Origin: an uncultured Centipeda sp.
Lineage (GTDB): Bacteria > Bacillota > Negativicutes > Selenomonadales > Selenomonadaceae
DNA: 11,625 nucleotides
Direction of reading: 5' to 3'
NCBI GenBank assembly: GCA_937925565.1
Contig: CALALM010000492.1
Location: 1 to 11,625, forward strand
Of the stretch, positions 1 to 8,939 are shown piece by piece. Position 1 is the first letter of the stretch; each line of letters begins with the position of its first letter. A program made the translations under genes and the position numbers. Below the pieces are notes generated by a model. It was given only the letters and a program-made list of their open reading frames with translations, did not search any database and was not told the origin of the DNA.

Positions 1-29
1 AGGACTGCGACGGCATCCGACTGGATTAG
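1..29 (+). CDS. Possible last codons of the gene upstream of pglX (brxC expected)
   Basis: One forward frame runs in from the left edge and stops with TAG at 27-29, ending DCDGIRLD, 23 bases before the pglX start. In type 1 BREX operons the gene before pglX is usually brxC, a large ATPase, so this could be its C-terminus. Eight residues are too few to identify a protein, and the two other forward frames are also open here, so the assignment rests on position alone. Confidence 0.3.
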
Positions 30-52
30 GGCAGGGAATAGGGGAGAGTGCG

Positions 53-3000
53 ATGAACAAGAATGCGATAAAGAAATATGCGGTATCGGCAAGGCGCGAG
101 CTGATCGACCGTGTATCGAAGAAGGCGATGCGCTATGGCATTGCACCTGAAATCCCTGCTGACCCCGAAGCGGACAGCGTTGACGGTCGCCTTCTCTCCG
201 ACACCGAGAAGAAACAGCGTGCGGCGCTCATCGAGAAGGTGGCGGTGCACGGCTACGAGCAGACGATGGAGGAAGCGGCCTACACTTGGTTCAACCGCTT
301 CGCCGCGCTTCGTTTTATGGAGGTCAATGGCTATCTGTCCTCGCATGTGCGGGTGTTTACCAACGATGCCGGAGAGTTCCGACCGCAGATTCTCGCCGAG
401 GCGATTCATCTGGATCTGCCGGGGCTGGACAAGGAAAAAGTCTATGCCCTGAAGGAAGCCAATGACGAGGAGGCGCTCTTTCGTTATCTTATCATCGTGC
501 AGTGCAATGCCCTGAATGAAATCCTGCCGGGGATGTTTCAGCGGCTGGAGGATTTCACGGAATTGCTGCTGCCCGACAACCTGCTTCGCGCGGGCAGCGT
601 GATTGAGCGGCTTGTCAAGCAGGGGGACTCTGACAGCATCCCCGAGGAGGACTGGCGTGATCAGGTACAGATCATCGGCTGGCTGTACCAATACTACAAC
701 ACCGAGCCGAAGGACAAAGTCTTTGCCGATCTCAAGAAAAACATCAAGGTGACGAAGGAAAAAATCCCCGCTGCCACGCAGCTTTTCACACCCGACTGGA
801 TCGTGCGCTATATGGTGGAGAATTCCCTCGGTCGTCTGTGGCTCGAAGGACATCCGAACGAAAGCCTACAAGGCGAGTGGAAATACTATCTCCCCGAAGC
901 CGAGCAGGAAGAGTCTGTCCAAAAACAGCTTGCCGAGATGCGAAAAGAATACGCCAAGCTCAAGCCGGAGGATATTCGCTGCATCGATCCCTGCATGGGG
1001 AGTGGACATATTCTTTGCTATATGTTTGACGTGCTTGTGCGGATTTACGAGGACTATGGATATACGGCTCGTGAGGCAGCGGCTTCGATTCTGCAAAACA
1101 ATCTCTATGGACTGGACATCGACGATCGTGCGGCGCAGCTTGCCTATTTTGCCGTGATGATGAAAGCGCGGCAGTATGACCGTCGCTTTTTCAGCCGTGG
1201 GATTCAGCCGAATGTGATGGCAATCCAAGAGAGCAACGGACTTGCGACGTGGACAGAAACAGCAGGGGACAGCCTTGTTGCCGGGCAGCTTACCTTCGAG
1301 GACGATTTCATCCGTATGGCGGATGATCTGATTGAGACATTCCAAGACGCCAAGGAATACGGCTCCATGCTGACGGTGCCGGCAGATCGCTATGATGCAC
1401 TCGTGGATTTTATTGAGCAAGCCAGGCAGGAAGCAGGGAACCTCCTGTTTCGGGCATGGATCGACGAAGTCGAGCAAAGGATTCTGCCGCTGATTCAACA
1501 GGCAAAGTGGCTCTCGGCGAAGTATGACATTGTGGTGACGAACCCGCCGTATGCAGGTGTAAAAGGGTTAAATTATAAGCTAAAAACCTATATTAATAAT
1601 TTCTATGAGGCTGGTAAGGCTGATACATTCGCTACGTTTATCATCAAATGTGGTGATTTATCTAAATCCAATGGCTTTATTGGTTTAATAACACCAGATA
1701 GCTTTTTTTACAATCCAAGCTATACCATTTTACGGAAAAAATTTATTGAAAGTTCAATAATTATTTCTGGTGTCGAATTGGGTATAGGTGCTTTTGAATC
1801 TGGATTTGGTACTGTAATGTACATAACGACGAAAACACAATTTATTCGTGAGTATATTGCAAGTTTTTTTGATGTATCCGATACAGAAGAAAAGACAGAT
1901 TTTTTTACTACTAAAAAATTTCTATCTTCTGCTCAATACTTTAGCACTTATTCTTCTTACAAATTTATGTACAAATTAAATAATAATTATAGAGCTATAC
2001 TCAATAAAGCTACTGCACTATCTGATGTTTGTGAGCCTAAGATAGGTATGCAAACAAATGATAACAATCGCTTCTTGAGACAATGGCATGAAATTTCATT
2101 TATAAAATTTTGCAATGATTATAATGGTGATGATAAATTTCCTTCAAAAAAGTGGTTTCCAATGGTTAAAGGTGGCGGATACAGGAAATGGTATGGAAAT
2201 ATATGTAGTGTCGTCAACTGGGAAAATAATGGGATGGAAATACGACAAGCTAATATAGGTGCTGCAGGAGGAAGAATTGTTGGAGAAGAATATTATTTTC
2301 GTGAAGGGTTAACATGGACACATACAACATATTCACAACCTTTTTCTATTCGAATAATGCCAAAAGGTACACTAATAAATGTTGAAGGTCCTGCTATTTT
2401 CAATTTTAAGTTATATGGCTTTTATATTTTAGCATGTCTCAATTCCGTTGTTGGAATGGATATCTTTAAAAAGGTAGTGTCATCTATTCATTATTCGGCA
2501 AGTGAATTGTCATGTTTTCCATTAATAATTTCTCCAATGGGAGAAATTGATGATTTGGTACAAGAAAACATCTCCATCTCTCGCGCCGACTGGGATGCCT
2601 TTGAAACCTCATGGGATTTCCAGTCCCATCCGCTTGTACCGATGGCGTACGAACGCCGCGAGCAGCTTTCCTATGGCATCCACTCTGTCGAGCGCAAGAA
2701 AGCGGTCACGCTTCTAGCAGAATGCTATAAACACTGGGAGTGGGATTGCAGCTATCGGTTTTCCAAGCTAAAGGAAAACGAGGAGGAACTCAACCGCATC
2801 TTTATCGACATCTATGGACTCACGGATGAACTCACGCCCGAGGTCGAGGACAAGGATGTGACGGTGCGGCGCGCCGATCTTCAGCGGGATATTCGGAGTC
2901 TCGTCTCCTACGCCGTCGGCTGCATGTTTGGCCGCTACTCCCTCGATACGCCGGGGCTTGCCTATGCCGGGGGCGAATGGGATGACAGCAAGTATACGAC

Positions 3001-3592
3001 GTTCCTGCCGGATGAGGACGCCGTTATCCCAATATGCGATGATGAATATTTCGATGATGATATTGTCGGTCGGTTCGTGGCGTTTATCGCGACAGTTTTC
3101 GGCAGGGAAACATTGGAGGAGAATCTGCAGTTCATTGCCGACGCCCTTGGCGGCAGGGGAAGTTCACGAGAAATCATCCGAAACTATTTTCTCACGGGAT
3201 TCTATGCCGACCATGTAAAGATTTACCAAAAACGTCCGATCTACTGGCTCTTTGACAGCGGCAAGAAAAACGGCTTCAAGTGCCTCGTCTATATGCACCG
3301 CTATGGCGCGGATACACTCGCCCGCATTCGCATGGACTACGTCCACGAGCAGCAGTCCCGCTACCGCACCGCCATTGACAGTCTGGAACAGGCGCGGGAT
3401 AACGCCGCCACCGAAGGGGACAGGGTGAAAGCCGGAAAGAAACTGGCATCTGTGGAGGCTAAGGCAAAGGAACTCCACGAATACGAGGAGAAAATCCACC
3501 ACCTCGCCGACCAGATGATCGCCATCGACCTGGACGACGGTGTAAAACACAACTACGCAATCTTTCAGGATGTGTTGGCAAAGATCAAGTGA
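53..3592 (+). CDS. pglX: BREX type 1 adenine-specific DNA methyltransferase PglX
   Basis: This 1179-residue protein has the length and architecture of type 1 BREX PglX, the N6-adenine methyltransferase that marks host DNA and sets the recognition sequence of the system. The SAM-binding motif DPCMGSGH lies at residues 312-319 and the catalytic NPPY motif at 497-500. The N-terminal helical start (KKYAVSARRELIDRV) and the C-terminal block with YAVGCMFGRYSLDTPG near residue 953 are typical of the family. The ATG at 53 is preceded by GGGGAGAG at a usual distance, and no earlier in-frame ATG is visible. Codons from about residue 503 to 842 are strikingly AT-rich (one 60-base line at 1921 has 15 G/C) against GC-rich flanks (38 of 60 at 3301), which suggests a horizontally replaced target-recognition region. 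The frame is intact throughout, so the protein is probably functional. It heads a run of BREX genes on the same strand. Confidence 0.96.
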   Translation: MNKNAIKKYAVSARRELIDRVSKKAMRYGIAPEIPADPEADSVDGRLLSDTEKKQRAALIEKVAVHGYEQTMEEAAYTWFNRFAALRFMEVNGYLSSHVRVFTNDAGEFRPQILAEAIHLDLPGLDKEKVYALKEANDEEALFRYLIIVQCNALNEILPGMFQRLEDFTELLLPDNLLRAGSVIERLVKQGDSDSIPEEDWRDQVQIIGWLYQYYNTEPKDKVFADLKKNIKVTKEKIPAATQLFTPDWIVRYMVENSLGRLWLEGHPNESLQGEWKYYLPEAEQEESVQKQLAEMRKEYAKLKPEDIRCIDPCMGSGHILCYMFDVLVRIYEDYGYTAREAAASILQNNLYGLDIDDRAAQLAYFAVMMKARQYDRRFFSRGIQPNVMAIQESNGLATWTETAGDSLVAGQLTFEDDFIRMADDLIETFQDAKEYGSMLTVPADRYDALVDFIEQARQEAGNLLFRAWIDEVEQRILPLIQQAKWLSAKYDIVVTNPPYAGVKGLNYKLKTYINNFYEAGKADTFATFIIKCGDLSKSNGFIGLITPDSFFYNPSYTILRKKFIESSIIISGVELGIGAFESGFGTVMYITTKTQFIREYIASFFDVSDTEEKTDFFTTKKFLSSAQYFSTYSSYKFMYKLNNNYRAILNKATALSDVCEPKIGMQTNDNNRFLRQWHEISFIKFCNDYNGDDKFPSKKWFPMVKGGGYRKWYGNICSVVNWENNGMEIRQANIGAAGGRIVGEEYYFREGLTWTHTTYSQPFSIRIMPKGTLINVEGPAIFNFKLYGFYILACLNSVVGMDIFKKVVSSIHYSASELSCFPLIISPMGEIDDLVQENISISRADWDAFETSWDFQSHPLVPMAYERREQLSYGIHSVERKKAVTLLAECYKHWEWDCSYRFSKLKENEEELNRIFIDIYGLTDELTPEVEDKDVTVRRADLQRDIRSLVSYAVGCMFGRYSLDTPGLAYAGGEWDDSKYTTFLPDEDAVIPICDDEYFDDDIVGRFVAFIATVFGRETLEENLQFIADALGGRGSSREIIRNYFLTGFYADHVKIYQKRPIYWLFDSGKKNGFKCLVYMHRYGADTLARIRMDYVHEQQSRYRTAIDSLEQARDNAATEGDRVKAGKKLASVEAKAKELHEYEEKIHHLADQMIAIDLDDGVKHNYAIFQDVLAKIK
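1560..2577 (+). other. AT-rich target-recognition island inside pglX
   Basis: Base composition drops abruptly just after the codons for NPPYAG and recovers at the codons for ISRADWDAFE. The stretch is about 1.0 kb, covers residues about 503-842 and keeps the reading frame. In this methyltransferase family the segment after the catalytic motif carries much of the DNA target recognition. Seen directly: the compositional step at both edges. Inferred: recombination with a foreign pglX allele that exchanged specificity while the conserved flanks stayed. Confidence 0.7.
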
Positions 3593-3599
3593 GGTGCGG

Positions 3600-4213
3600 C
3601 ATGAGCAAGGAGGCAAACGGCGGGCGGAATATGGTACAAAACTCCTGCCGGAACTGGCAAAGAATCTAACGGCACGGTTTGGCAAAGGCTTTTCTAAAAG
3701 TAATCTGGCGAATATGCGGCAGTTCTATCTCATGTATTCGCCAATTTTCCAGACGCTGTCTGGAAAATCTGTTTCGGCAAATTTGCAGACACTGTCTGCA
3801 AAATTCCCCCTGAGTTGGTCGCATTACCTGTTTTTGATGAGCATAAGCAATCCGGTAGAACGACAATTTTATGAAATCGAGGCCGCAAATGAACGCTGGA
3901 GTCTGCGGGAGATGAAGCGACAGTTCGATTCCGCTCTTTATGAGCGGTTGGCACTTTCGCGCGATAAGTATCATTGATGAATTGCAGCATTTCCTCATGG
4001 AACTGGGTAAGGGCTATACCTTCGTGGGACGGCAGATGCGGCTGACCTTTGACGAACAGCACTCTCCTTTGCAAGAAGAAAAATAATGCCGTGGTGGAGA
4101 TGACCTTGCCGAAGGACAACACGCAGATTTTTGCCAGTAAGTACGAGCTTGTCCTGCCGGACAAGAAAGAACTTATGCGGCTTTTGGAAGAAAAATTCAC
4201 TGACGAGGAATGA
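3600..4213 (+). pseudogene. Deleted and frameshifted DUF1016/YhcG-family nuclease gene
   Basis: Three collinear fragments in three frames match successive parts of DUF1016 (YhcG) proteins, which are about 350 residues with an N-terminal helical domain and a C-terminal PD-(D/E)XK nuclease domain. Fragment A (3600-3968) starts at HEQGGKRRAEYG and runs through LSWSHY and WSLREMKRQ to LALSRDK, with a stop at 3975-3977. Fragment B (about 3967-4060) reads IIDELQHFLMELGKGYTF and RQMRLTFDEQH, with a stop at 4084. Fragment C (about 4061-4213) reads LLCKKKNNAVVEMTLP through DEE, with a stop at 4211. Missing are the first 45 or so residues, a linker between A and B, and the segment between B and C that would hold the FYIDLVFYN and DLK catalytic core. 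No nuclease activity can survive. The gene sits between pglX and pglZ, where BREX loci often carry accessory genes. An ATG at 3601 with an upstream GTGAGGTG opens only a 22-codon reading frame. Confidence 0.85.
3744..3802 (+). repeat. Two tandem palindromic units within the DUF1016 remnant
   Basis: Unit 1 has perfect 11-base arms (3744-3754 and 3758-3768) around a GCT loop. Unit 2 has 9-base arms (3782-3790 and 3794-3802) around ACT. Both share the core CAGAC-NNN-GTCTG and lie 36 bases apart, which is 12 codons, giving QTLSGK and QTLSAK in the protein. They fall just before the conserved LSWSHY, where DUF1016 proteins vary in length and often show repeated QTLS-like segments. Confidence 0.75.
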
Positions 4214-4214
4214 C

Positions 4215-6806
4215 ATGGATACAGAACGGATTATCGCCGAGCTAAACCGCCGTTTTGCCGCGCCATTGCCGGAGTTTTATCAGCGGCGCATTATTGTCTG
4301 GCATGATGAGGAAAAGGAATTTGCCGATAAAATCGAAGAGATACGGCTCGATAGCGCCAAGATCGCCGTCCTCACGGGGACAAACTATTTTGTCGTGAAG
4401 AAGCTCTTTGCCGTGGATGACACGGATAGCAACTATCTTCTCTATTCTCCCATTGCCTACGAAATGCCAGAAGATAACTGGCTGTTGGACATCGAACTGT
4501 ACAGTGAGGAGTTCCACGCGGACCTCATCTCCATGTGGATGAGCGAGATGGGAATGCCGCAGACACCGAGTCTCAGAAGTGCCATCAAGCCGTATCGCAA
4601 GTTTATGAACGCCAAGGAACGCCGCAGGAAGATCATGGCGCAGACGAACCTCCCCACGACCGCCGGCGGATTGCAGCTCTCGATCATGGCGGCCTTGGCG
4701 GGGATCAAGGACGCGAAGCCCGCCGGAATTATCAAGGTGGTTCTGAAGGCGGGGGTGGATCATGCCTCCAATCATCTGTGGCAGGATTTTGAAGCCTACA
4801 ATATTGCTGATGCGTTTTGGCGTATGGCTGCCCGAGGTACGGGGTACACGCAAGAAAATCCAACCCTTGGGGGATTGGCTGTCCATATCATGCTTACTGC
4901 CGCTGCTCGCACACTGCGGCAGGAGTGCATGGCAGGGCTTGAAAAATATATTTCCGCACCGCATCAGTCGAATTGTTACGATTTCGTTTCGGATTGGCTT
5001 TATGCAGAGGATGAGGCCGCTCTCTACGAGATTGCAGAGTACGTGGAATCCGAAGCAGATCTTCATACACGTTTTATGAAACTGACCGTGGAGGATTTAT
5101 CTGATACGGCGATATTCCCCTGTGTGAGCGAGATTATTCTCGTGAAACTCATGCGTGACATTGAGAAAAATATCATTGATCCAGTGACCATCAAGCAAAC
5201 GGTGGAAAAGCGACGTACTTGTGCATGGTATGGAGTGGTTAAGGATTTTTATGACGGACTGTATCAAGTCGCCAATATGCAGGAGTTCTATAAATCCTAT
5301 GCCGATGGTTTCCATACAGTAGAACCTCAAAAAATTTGGACAGAATACACGGAGCTTTATTATCGTTTCGACGCATATTACCGCTTGTTCCATAAAAGCT
5401 ATGATGCCGGTCTCAAGGTTTATCATGCGGATTTGTCGGATATGTTCGCCGATGTGAAGGATGTTGTTGAGCGTCTGTATGTCAACTGGTTCTTGAATGA
5501 GTTGGGGGAGAATTGGTCGAATGCCGCCGCCGATTCTTTACAAGAATATGGCAAGATCCCCGATGTCCCTTCGCAGACGGATTTTTATCGCTATAAGGTA
5601 AGAGCATCGGATGCACGAGTTTATGTCATAATCTCCGACGCCATGCGCTATGAGGTTGCTGCCGAACTGGCAGAGGTGCTGCGCCGGGAAACGCAAAGCA
5701 AGGTGGAAATCAGCTCCATGCAAGGTATTTTCCCTACGGTCACGAAGTTCGGCATGGCGGCCCTCCTGCCGCATAAGAAGCTGTCGGCAGAGGTTAAGTC
5801 CGGTAAAGTGTCGGTACTGGCGGACGGTGAATCCACCGAAGCGCCTATGCGGGATAAAATCCTGAAGTCCGCCAACCCCAAAAGCATCGCCCTGAAATAC
5901 AAAGAAGTCATTGGTATGAAGAGGGCAGAACGGGGAGCTTTGGTGAGGGGAATGGATGTGGTATATATCTACCATGACGCCATTGACGAGGCAGGACATA
6001 CGGAATCCTCCATCTTTGGAGCTTGTGAGGAAGCAATCGAGGAGATAAAGAATATGGTGCGGATTATCACCAGTGAGTTTGGCGGGGTGCATATCCTAAT
6101 CACGGCCGACCATGGCTTTCTCTATACCTATAATCCGCTTCGGGAAGATGACAAGGTGGCTCAATCCACGGCGAGCGATCAGGTCGTGGAAATCGCTCGT
6201 CGTTATGCCATTATGAAAAAAGGAGCCTCTCCTGACTATTTGCTTCCCGTGAAGTTCTTGCACGGTGAGACGGAATATGACGCTTTTGCGCCTCATGGAA
6301 GCATTCGCATCAAGATGAAGGGCGGCGGACTGAATTTCGTGCATGGTGGGGTAAGCCTTCAAGAGATGGTCGTGCCTCTCATTGACTACCATTTCCTTCG
6401 TAACGATTCCAGAGAATATAAAAAGAATAAGAGCAGATATGATACGAGTCCTGTGACAATAGGTCTGCTCTCTTCCAGTCGCAAGATCAGCAATATGATT
6501 TTCTCGCTGAACTTTTTCCAAAAGGAAGCGGTAGCAGCTAACTTCTGTGCGGCTGCCTATCAACTGTATTTTACGGACAGCACAGGAAAGGTGATCAGTG
6601 ATGCTTCACGCATCATCGCGGATAAAGCGGAGGAAGACGCCGAGGGACGGATCTTCCGCATCAGTTTTCATTTGAAATCCCTCAAGTACAACAATACAGA
6701 GACGTACTATCTCGTCATTGCCGATGGCGACGGTTTGCCGATACATCGGGAAGAATTTTCGATTGATATTGCCTTTGCTGTGGATGCGTTTGATTTCTTC
6801 AGCTAA
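4215..6806 (+). CDS. pglZ: BREX type 1 protein PglZ (alkaline phosphatase fold)
   Basis: This 863-residue protein matches BREX-1 PglZ, a core subunit of unknown exact reaction whose central domain belongs to the alkaline phosphatase/phosphodiesterase superfamily. Visible metal-site motifs in order are ISDAMRYEV with Asp475, YHDAID with His587 and Asp588, and TADHGF with Asp632 and His633. The N-terminus (FYQRRIIVWHDEEKEF, then LTGTNYFVVKKLF) is characteristic of the family. I chose the ATG at 4215 because GAGGA lies 5 bases upstream and family-like sequence begins there. The frame is open back to an ATG at 4131, but that extension overlaps the remains of the DUF1016 gene. The start is one base beyond the TGA that ends that remnant. 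brxL follows after 20 bases, so both are probably on one transcript with pglX. The frame is intact and I see no missing motif. Confidence 0.96.
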   Translation: MDTERIIAELNRRFAAPLPEFYQRRIIVWHDEEKEFADKIEEIRLDSAKIAVLTGTNYFVVKKLFAVDDTDSNYLLYSPIAYEMPEDNWLLDIELYSEEFHADLISMWMSEMGMPQTPSLRSAIKPYRKFMNAKERRRKIMAQTNLPTTAGGLQLSIMAALAGIKDAKPAGIIKVVLKAGVDHASNHLWQDFEAYNIADAFWRMAARGTGYTQENPTLGGLAVHIMLTAAARTLRQECMAGLEKYISAPHQSNCYDFVSDWLYAEDEAALYEIAEYVESEADLHTRFMKLTVEDLSDTAIFPCVSEIILVKLMRDIEKNIIDPVTIKQTVEKRRTCAWYGVVKDFYDGLYQVANMQEFYKSYADGFHTVEPQKIWTEYTELYYRFDAYYRLFHKSYDAGLKVYHADLSDMFADVKDVVERLYVNWFLNELGENWSNAAADSLQEYGKIPDVPSQTDFYRYKVRASDARVYVIISDAMRYEVAAELAEVLRRETQSKVEISSMQGIFPTVTKFGMAALLPHKKLSAEVKSGKVSVLADGESTEAPMRDKILKSANPKSIALKYKEVIGMKRAERGALVRGMDVVYIYHDAIDEAGHTESSIFGACEEAIEEIKNMVRIITSEFGGVHILITADHGFLYTYNPLREDDKVAQSTASDQVVEIARRYAIMKKGASPDYLLPVKFLHGETEYDAFAPHGSIRIKMKGGGLNFVHGGVSLQEMVVPLIDYHFLRNDSREYKKNKSRYDTSPVTIGLLSSSRKISNMIFSLNFFQKEAVAANFCAAAYQLYFTDSTGKVISDASRIIADKAEEDAEGRIFRISFHLKSLKYNNTETYYLVIADGDGLPIHREEFSIDIAFAVDAFDFFS

Positions 6807-6826
6807 TCGTATGCGGAGGATATGGG

Positions 6827-8935
6827 ATGGATTTTACTCTTGAAGGAAAAGTAGAGGACGACATTTCTCGCGAGGAGGTGTCGGAGGTCACGGAAAGCGC
6901 ACGCGAAATCATAAGAGGAAAACTCCGTGAGCATTTTGACGGCAAAATTGTCCGCAAAGACCTCACCAAGAAAATCAAGGAAGGGGCGAATGTCCCCGTT
7001 TATGTCCTGGAATTTTTGTTGGGACAGTATTGCAGCTCGGATAATGAAGAAATCATCGAGAATGGCATTCAGAGTGTGAAGCGGATTTTAGCAGATAATT
7101 TTGTGCGTCCTGATGAGGCGCAAAAAATACTTTCCAAACTCCGCAGCCAAGGCAGTCACACGGTCATTGATTCCCTTACCGTGCGCCTCGATATCAAGAA
7201 GGATATCTATGTGGCTAATTTTTCGAATCTGGGACTTACCAATGTGCCAATTGCCGATGAATACCCGGAGAAGTACGATCGCTTGCTCTGTGGTGGCATT
7301 TGGTGCATTATCCAATTGGAATATGAGTTCGTGGAAGAGGAAAAGACCAATGGGAATCCTGTACAAATCAGGAAACTTACACCCATCCAGATGCCACACA
7401 TCGAAATGTCGGAACTGAAGAAAGGACGAGCCGCATTTACCAAAGAGGAATGGATGGATGTGCTGCTTCGCTCGATCGGCATGGAACCGGAGGAGTTGAC
7501 GGAACGGGAGAAATGGCTGCTCGTTACGCGCATGATTCCTTTGGTGGAAAACAACTTCAATCTGTGCGAATTGGGCCCTCGCAGCACGGGTAAGTCTCAT
7601 CTGTATAAAGAAATTTCCCCGAACAGTATTCTCGTGTCCGGTGGACAATCCACGGTAGCTAATCTCTTTTACAATATGGCGAGAAAGACCGTGGGATTGG
7701 TGGGATTATGGGATTGTGTTGCCTTCGATGAGGTGGCAGGCATCCATTTCAAGGATAAAGATGGCATCCAAATCATGAAGGATTATATGGCCTCGGGATC
7801 CTTCGCCCGTGGCAAGGAGGAAAAGGCCGCCTCTGCTTCGATGGTATTCGTAGGCAACATTAACCAGAGTGTCGATGTGCTCTTAAAGACCAGCAGTCTT
7901 TTTGAACCATTCCCTCCGGAGATGGGGACGGATACAGCTTTCCTGGATCGTTTTCATTGCTATTTGCCCGGTTGGGAGATTTCAAAGTTTCGTCCGGAAC
8001 ATTTCACCGATGATTATGGCTTCATCAGCGACTATCTTGCCGAGTTCATTCGAGAGCTTCGGAAAGAACAGTACGGCGATGCCCTTGACAAATATTTCCG
8101 CTTAGGGAAGAATCTAAATCAGCGAGATACCATCGCCGTGCGTCGAATGCTTGACGGCTACTTGAAACTTCTCTATCCGAATGGGAAATTCAGCAAAGAA
8201 GAATTGGAGGAAGTTCTGCAAATTTCCTTGGAAATGCGCCGCAGGGTCAAGGAGCAGCTAAAAAAACTGGGCGGCATGGAGTTCTATGATGTGAACTTTT
8301 CCTACATTGATCTTTCGGATATGTGCGAGCATTATGTCTCCGTGCCGGAGCAGGGCAGCGGCAACCTCATTCCGGAAGGACTATGCAATCCGGGGCAAGT
8401 GTATACCGTGTCTCATGGCAAGTCTGGCATGATGGGTGTATTTCGTTTGGAGAGCCAGATGCTGCCGGGAAATGGCAAATTGGAGCGTACGGGGCTGGGT
8501 TCTGACCGTGAAGCCAAAGAGGCGGTCAATACGGCTTTCAATTTCCTCAAGGCGAACGGCAGCCGCATCAGTGGTGCGATCAAGACAACCAGCAAGGACT
8601 ACATCATCAACTACCAAGATTTGCAGGGAATTGGAATGACGAATAAGTTGGCTTTGCCTACCCTCATCGCCATCTGTTCCATTGCTTTAGGTAAGCCTGT
8701 ACAGAGTTCCTTGGCCGTTCTCGGTGAAATCAGCATCAGCGGGACGATCATGAAATCCGAAGAATTGGCTAATGCCATGCAGGTATGCCTCGACAGCGGC
8801 GCAAAAAAAATCCTTCTCCCCAGCACATCCTTTAACGATTTTTCTGCCGTTCCGCCGGAACTCATGAGTGCATTCCAGTTGATACCCTATCAAAGTGTGG
8901 AAGATGCCGTATTCAAGGCGTTGGGCGTGGAGTAA
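6827..8935 (+). CDS. brxL: BREX type 1 protein BrxL, AAA+ with Lon-like C-terminal domain
   Basis: This 702-residue protein is BrxL, the hallmark last gene of type 1 BREX, annotated in databases as a Lon-like ATP-dependent protease and shown structurally to be an MCM-like DNA-binding ring. The Walker A motif is GPRSTGKS at residues 250-257, and a Walker B-like AFDEV has Asp301-Glu302. The C-terminal third resembles a Lon proteolytic domain (YIINYQDLQ, then AVLGEISISG, then AKKILLPS). Where Lon has its DGPSAG serine motif this protein reads LQGIGMTNK (599-607), with no serine, so the fold is probably not proteolytic. That last point is my alignment by eye. The ATG at 6827 has GGAGGA 6 bases upstream. 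The gene ends the BREX operon; no T-tailed terminator follows closely, and the first good one is at 9403-9432. Confidence 0.95.
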   Translation: MDFTLEGKVEDDISREEVSEVTESAREIIRGKLREHFDGKIVRKDLTKKIKEGANVPVYVLEFLLGQYCSSDNEEIIENGIQSVKRILADNFVRPDEAQKILSKLRSQGSHTVIDSLTVRLDIKKDIYVANFSNLGLTNVPIADEYPEKYDRLLCGGIWCIIQLEYEFVEEEKTNGNPVQIRKLTPIQMPHIEMSELKKGRAAFTKEEWMDVLLRSIGMEPEELTEREKWLLVTRMIPLVENNFNLCELGPRSTGKSHLYKEISPNSILVSGGQSTVANLFYNMARKTVGLVGLWDCVAFDEVAGIHFKDKDGIQIMKDYMASGSFARGKEEKAASASMVFVGNINQSVDVLLKTSSLFEPFPPEMGTDTAFLDRFHCYLPGWEISKFRPEHFTDDYGFISDYLAEFIRELRKEQYGDALDKYFRLGKNLNQRDTIAVRRMLDGYLKLLYPNGKFSKEELEEVLQISLEMRRRVKEQLKKLGGMEFYDVNFSYIDLSDMCEHYVSVPEQGSGNLIPEGLCNPGQVYTVSHGKSGMMGVFRLESQMLPGNGKLERTGLGSDREAKEAVNTAFNFLKANGSRISGAIKTTSKDYIINYQDLQGIGMTNKLALPTLIAICSIALGKPVQSSLAVLGEISISGTIMKSEELANAMQVCLDSGAKKILLPSTSFNDFSAVPPELMSAFQLIPYQSVEDAVFKALGVE

Positions 8936-8939
8936 AAGC

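Noticed and set aside
26..853. Long open frame on the minus strand opposite pglX
   Set aside because: It mirrors the codon pattern of pglX, shows no family features and has no ribosome binding site; similar antisense frames occur opposite pglZ and brxL.
1700..1906. Three runs of seven Ts in pglX (1703-1709, 1864-1870, 1900-1906) as phase-variation tracts
   Set aside because: They are expected in AT-rich coding sequence and seven bases is short for slippage switching.
4131..4214. Earlier in-frame start for pglZ
   Set aside because: The added residues overlap the DUF1016 remnant in another frame and do not resemble PglZ; the ATG at 4215 has a better ribosome binding site.
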